In this document: positions 60,450 through 64,000 of the stretch, in pieces
Numbering within the stretch: the stretch's first letter is position 1
How the letters are laid out: the number at the start of each line of letters is the position of its first letter
Source of the DNA: Rhynchospora pubera
Lineage: Eukaryota > Streptophyta > Magnoliopsida > Poales > Cyperaceae
Direction: 5' to 3'
Length of the DNA: 64,000 nucleotides
Assembly (NCBI GenBank): GCA_028095005.1
Contig: CM051460.1
Coordinates: 72,207,676-72,271,675 of the forward strand
The notes under the pieces: model-generated
Seen by the model: the letters and a program-made list of their open reading frames with translations, nothing else
Database searches by the model: none
Told to the model about the DNA's origin: nothing
Position numbers and translations under genes: made by a program

Positions 60450-62310
60450 ATGAGGGAGGATCGTAGTTGGATGCATGAGCAATTCCTTAGTGACAACTCG
60501 CTCAACCCTGACTTCTTAAGTGGAATAGACTATTTTGTTACAGAAGCTTTGAAGCATAGTGATACGGATAGGATCCGCTGTCCTTGTCGAGAGTGTGATA
60601 ATGGCAAGTTCTTTACGGGTGATGAAGTTAGAGGTCATTTGTTTATCAAAGGATTTACTCTATTTTATACTTGCTGGCACAGGCATGGTGAGGAAAGAGT
60701 AGTTGGGGGCTCAAATAGAGTGCCAGTCAATGAATGTCTGGAGGAGATGAATAGGATGAATGAGATGGTCGTAGATGTCGCTGGTCCAGATTTCAATTGG
60801 GACAGAGAAGATGAAGTTCCAAATGACCAGGCAAAGAAGTTTTATGAGATGCTTGAAGCAGCAGATAAGCCAGTATGGGAGTTGGATGTTAAAGAGATGA
60901 ATCTAATCAAGTGTAAGGAATCACTCTTGTCCTATGTGTCTAAACTGTTGAACTTGAAATCTGAGTTCCAATTGCCTAGAGAATGCTTCGACCGAATGAT
61001 ATCTATTATCAAGTCTGGTTTCCCTGAAACTGAGAATAATAAATTGCCTTCAAACTTCTATGAGGCTAAGAAGCTAACCAGTGCGCTTGGTTTGAAGTAC
61101 AAGAAAATAGATGTATGTCCGAATGATTGCATGTTGTTTTATAAGGATAATATTTCAAAAGAGAAATGTGATAAATGCGGTGAGTCTAGATACAAGAGTG
61201 AAAGAAAGAAGACGGGTAAACCTATAGCACGAAAAGTACTCCGTTATCTACCTCTAACACCAAGACTACAAAGATTGTATATGTCTCCTGCTACAACGGA
61301 GCACATGCGATGGCACAAGGACGGTATTCGTGCAAAGCCAGGAGTCATGATACACCCCGCTGATGGGGAAACATGGAAGAGCTTTGATAGGGAACACCCT
61401 GAATTTGCAGAGGAGGTGCGAAATGTTCGACTTGGATTAGCAACAGATGGTTTCACTCCTTTTAATCTGAGCGCTTCACCATATTCATGCTGGCCTGTTT
61501 TCATAGTCCCGTATAATCTTCCACCCGGAATGGCAATGAAAAGTGAGAACATTTTCTTGGTTCTTGTGATTCCGGGTCCGAAAAGTCCAGGTAGAGACAT
61601 AGATATCTTTTTGGAGCCCTTGGTGGACGAGCTAAAAGAGCATTTATGGGACAAGGGAGTAAATACCTTTGATTGTTATAGTAAGCAAAACTTTAACATG
61701 AGAGCAGCACTTCTCTGGACAATTAATGACTTTCCAGCATACGGGATGCTATCTGGATGGTGTACGCATGGAAGATTAGCTTGTCCAATATGCATGGGGT
61801 CTACAAATGCATTTCGATTGAGAAACGGAAGGAAGGCTTCCTGGTTTGATCATAGGAGGTTCTTGCCAATCCGACATAGATTTCGTAGAGATAAGAAACA
61901 ATTTAAGAAAGACACTCGAGTGGATGGCTCACCTCCACGCCGCCTTACTGGTGAACAGATGCATAGAGAAGTTAGGTATGTACTGCTCTTTGTTACTTGT
62001 TACATAATCTTTTTAATAGCAAAGTTTGTATTTTGGATAATTGGAGTTGATTTCTTATTTTAGATCTCTTCCTGATGCAAAATTTGGTAAATCAAGCAAG
62101 AAGCGTGAAGAGTTTGCGGGTTATGGGGAAACACATAACTGGCAGAAGCGAAGCATCTTTTGGAGTTTGCCATATTGGTCGAGCAATTTAATTCGACATA
62201 ACATAGATGTGATGCACTTGGAGGCGAATGAGTTTGGTAATGTCTTTTTCACTGTTGTGGACTCAGAGAAAACCAAGGACAATGTTAAAGCTCGTCTTGA
62301 TATGGCTTAA
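60450..62310 (+). CDS. CACTA transposase (TNP2-like), C-terminally truncated
   Basis: Exons 60450-61975 and 62064-62310 (GTATGT donor, TTATTTTAG acceptor, phase kept) give 590 aa. ATG at 60450 follows a probable splice acceptor; the in-frame TTG upstream is not a start. Residues 1-80 form the transposase-associated domain (RSWMHE, CPCRECDN at 44-51, WHRHGEE). Next is a zinc-binding stretch CPNDCMLFY...CDKCG. The TNP2 region has LATDGFTPF, NLPPGMAMK, TINDFPAYGMLSGW, CPICMG and, after the intron, WSLPYWSSNLIRHNIDVMH. The Asp in ATDGF and INDF are probable members of the catalytic triad by family analogy. After NVKARLDMA a TAA interrupts what should be about 200 or more further residues; TGCGAT...CCCAATTA after the stop still resembles the family. 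Probably inactive. Confidence 0.9.
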
Positions 62311-62779
62311 TGGTGCGATGCCCAATTAATATCAAATTTGTACAGACTGTTATCTTAGTGATAATATCTATTTAGTTCATCCTCTACTTTAACCAAATTT
62401 GACCTGGTCATGATGGTAGACACTTGGAGTGTTTTCTCATGAATTTAGAGAGATGCTTGAGCTTCACGTTATCGTGATAGTTCGAAAAAAATAGACAACA
62501 CAAGGGGTGATTCTAGATTTGTAGTCTCAGGATCTCATCTAGTTTCTGATCCTTGTCGCTGATTTGAGTTGTGTAAATACTTTGAGACTTAGTTCTTGCG
62601 ATTTGATTGATTGTCTTAGACTTTCTTTTGGTCATCAAGGCTAAGTTATATAAGTATTTAGTAATAACTCAAGAATCAAGCAGCAAGGTATTATAGTTAT
62701 AATTGAGTTGTTATAACTTCTTTGAGAAATGCTAACAGCATACAAATTGTGTTTTGTCTCCATTGTATTTGTAGATACA

Positions 62780-63685
62780 ATGTCGGCTAGTAAGAGCATC
62801 ATTGTTGATCTCAACTCGGGAGAGAAATTGAATGACAAGAACCAGGGTTTAGAGGAGACCCTCACAAAACAACTAACTGAAGCTGATCTTAAGGACACCA
62901 CTAAAGCTTCAGCAAATGAGGATTTTCAAAAGAAGGATCGTGCTGCTCGCGTGATGTTGCTGAGCAGCATGTCCAATGACATTCTCCTTCGTTTTGAGAA
63001 GTATCGCTCCACAAAGACTTTGTGGGAAGCGGTCAAAGTCCAGTATGGTGGTACTTCAACCACCCGCCTGCGCCAATTAACTCTTAAGTTCGAAGGCTAT
63101 AAGAAGAAGCCCGATCATTCAATGCGGGAACATCTTAATGCCATGGCGAACATGATTAATGAGTTGGCGCGTGCTGGTCATATTCTCACTGATGAGCAGC
63201 AAGTGCAGGCAGTCATTCGGTCACTCCCTCGCTCGTGGGAGCACATAAGGGTTAACTTGACCCAAAATGACAATATTCGCACTTTTGATCAAGCTGCCCA
63301 CCATGTGGAACTTGAGGATGACCGGCTAATGGCAGAGAAGGCCGAGAGGGCTACTGGAGAGGCAATGATGGCTGCTGTCTCAAATTCTCAAAAGAAGAAA
63401 AACAAAGGAAAGAATCCTCAACAAGGGAAGAATGCCAAGTCTGGAATTGAGGGTGCTTCCAATTCCAAGAATAACAAGAAGCGCGATAGGCGTGGAAAGG
63501 GAAAGGTTGAAAAGGCCAAGGGAGCCAGTTTCAATTGTGGAGAGGTTGGTCACTTCATTCGTGATTGCACGAAACCGAAGGTACAACTCTCAGCTGCAGC
63601 GAGCCGCTGGGATGACCAGCGGGCCGCTAGGGTTGTTCCTGATTCGAAATTCTTGTTAAATTCTGATTTATTTGTGTCTAGTTGA
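62780..63685 (+). CDS. Copia Gag protein
   Basis: 301 codons from ATG 62780 (MSASKSIIVDLNSGEKLN) to TGA 63683-63685. An in-frame ATG at 62729 exists, but family members start at MSASKS. The helical capsid region shows KKDRAARVMLLSSMSND, TKTLWEAVKVQYGG, LRQLTLKFEGYK and AVIRSLPRSWEHIRVNLTQN. A Lys/Gly-rich linker follows, then a zinc knuckle read as SFNCGEVGHFIRDC, where Ser replaces the usual first Cys. The N-terminus is also short: the conserved Trp-containing helix expected soon after NDKN is missing, suggesting an internal deletion. The role in the family is virus-like particle assembly. Confidence 0.88.
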   Translation: MSASKSIIVDLNSGEKLNDKNQGLEETLTKQLTEADLKDTTKASANEDFQKKDRAARVMLLSSMSNDILLRFEKYRSTKTLWEAVKVQYGGTSTTRLRQLTLKFEGYKKKPDHSMREHLNAMANMINELARAGHILTDEQQVQAVIRSLPRSWEHIRVNLTQNDNIRTFDQAAHHVELEDDRLMAEKAERATGEAMMAAVSNSQKKKNKGKNPQQGKNAKSGIEGASNSKNNKKRDRRGKGKVEKAKGASFNCGEVGHFIRDCTKPKVQLSAAASRWDDQRAARVVPDSKFLLNSDLFVSS

Positions 63686-64000
63686 TTTATGCTAATAGAA
63701 AATAATCCTGTTTGGACTGTTGATTCTGCAGCAACCGACCACATAGCTCAGGATCGCATGGCATTCATGGAGTATCGTCGGATACCGGCAGGGAGTAGAC
63801 GCATCTTTATGGGGAACAATAGTAGTGTAAATGTGCATGGCATTGGCACTTGTAGCTTATGTTCAGCACCGGTCACAAAATTGACTTCATGATGTGTTGC
63901 ATGCGCCAAATATTCGACGAAACCTTGTCTCTGTTTTAATTTTAGTTAAAACTGGATTTAAAGTTGTGTTTGTGAACAATTGTGTGAATTTGTACTGTAA
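63686..64000 (+). pseudogene. Copia pol start (protease region), interrupted
   Basis: After the gag TGA the same frame continues with WTVDSAATDHIA (aspartic-protease active-site motif D-S-A/G), FMGNNSSVNVHGIGTC and then TGA at 63890-63892. From 63888 the next frame resumes the family pattern HDVLHAPNIRRNLVSV to the window edge, implying a 2-base loss or 1-base gain near 63886. In this family gag and pol are normally one frame, so the in-frame TGA and the frameshift are both lesions, barring sequence error. Confidence 0.8.

Larger units (their letters stand above)
57322..62335 (+). mobile_element. CACTA (En/Spm) transposon, 3' truncated
   Basis: The 5' end CACTACAGGAAACT at 57322 is the canonical CACTA terminal repeat, preceded by TTA as a possible 3 bp target site. 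Subterminal TGCATC(G/A) motifs recur in both orientations up to about 58030. A 144 bp tandem array, a tRNA-like relic and a hAT end follow, then leader exons and the TNP2 transposase. CACTA homology fades just after 62310; no 3' terminal repeat is present before the copia element. Probable 5' UTR exons with donors at 59725 (ACTG|GTACGG) and 59941 (TTTG|GTAAGT) lead to an acceptor GATATGACAG ending near 60441. Confidence 0.88.
62336..64000 (+). mobile_element. Ty1/copia retrotransposon, partial
   Basis: Gag (62780-63685) and the start of pol (63686 onward) run off the right edge. 62336-62779 would hold the 5' LTR/leader, but I could not identify LTR borders or a primer-binding site, so the left limit is approximate. 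An acceptor-like TTTGTAG lies just before the gag ATG. The element abuts the point where CACTA coding sequence ends, so it or a rearrangement truncated the transposon. Confidence 0.75.

Noticed and set aside
61244..61654. 136-codon minus-strand frame
   Set aside because: Opposite-strand shadow of the TNP2 transposase.

Overview
The window is nuclear DNA of a flowering plant. It is AT-rich and gene-poor, its one intact host gene is split by spliceosomal introns with GT/AG borders, and most of the rest is plant transposable elements and satellite DNA. The species cannot be fixed from the sequence. The one certain host gene is ATP-dependent phosphoenolpyruvate carboxykinase (21758-27510, + strand, 12 coding exons, 663 aa, all junctions in frame).

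Layout: 1-6330 is a tandem satellite of about 170 bp monomers with a higher-order duplication (1-1190 recurs at 2573-3765) and a MITE nested in one monomer. 6331-21400 is intergenic, with fold-back MITEs of several families. 21400-27560 is the carboxykinase gene and its flanks. 27560-43970 is intergenic, with a hAT MITE carrying an exact 8 bp target duplication (32996-33235), a deleted hAT element (35429-36868) and further MITEs. 43980-44418 is a Mutator-type MITE. 44595-48878 is a complete 4.3 kb Mutator-like element (MULE) bounded by long inverted repeats; it carries a broken GRF zinc-finger gene, the last exon of a MULE transposase and a second, nested MITE. 48930-49288 is an exact tandem duplication. 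51874-52455 is an unrecognised helical-protein gene cut by an in-frame TAG.

The most unusual part is 53.1-55.2 kb. About ten copies of a palindrome with arms ACGCGTTT/AAACGCGT around a TAT/ATA centre lie in two clusters. Several occur as pairs around an 11 bp spacer centred on AAGCCTT or AAGGCTT, and several have arms lengthened by copy-specific sequence. Small putative transcription units lie beside them: a miRNA-precursor-like hairpin, a degenerate minus-strand reading frame, and a 79-codon ORF with a SUVH-like motif. Simple repeats and a very G-rich tract follow.

From 57322 to the right edge is a CACTA (En/Spm) transposon with its terminal CACTA repeat, subterminal TGCATC motifs, a 144 bp tandem array, a tRNA-like relic, a hAT end fragment and a TNP2 transposase gene (60450-62310). 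It loses its 3' part where a Ty1/copia retrotransposon begins (gag 62780-63685, then a protease start in the same frame after a TGA, running off the window). Apart from the carboxykinase gene, the window is mainly a record of nested transposon insertion and decay.
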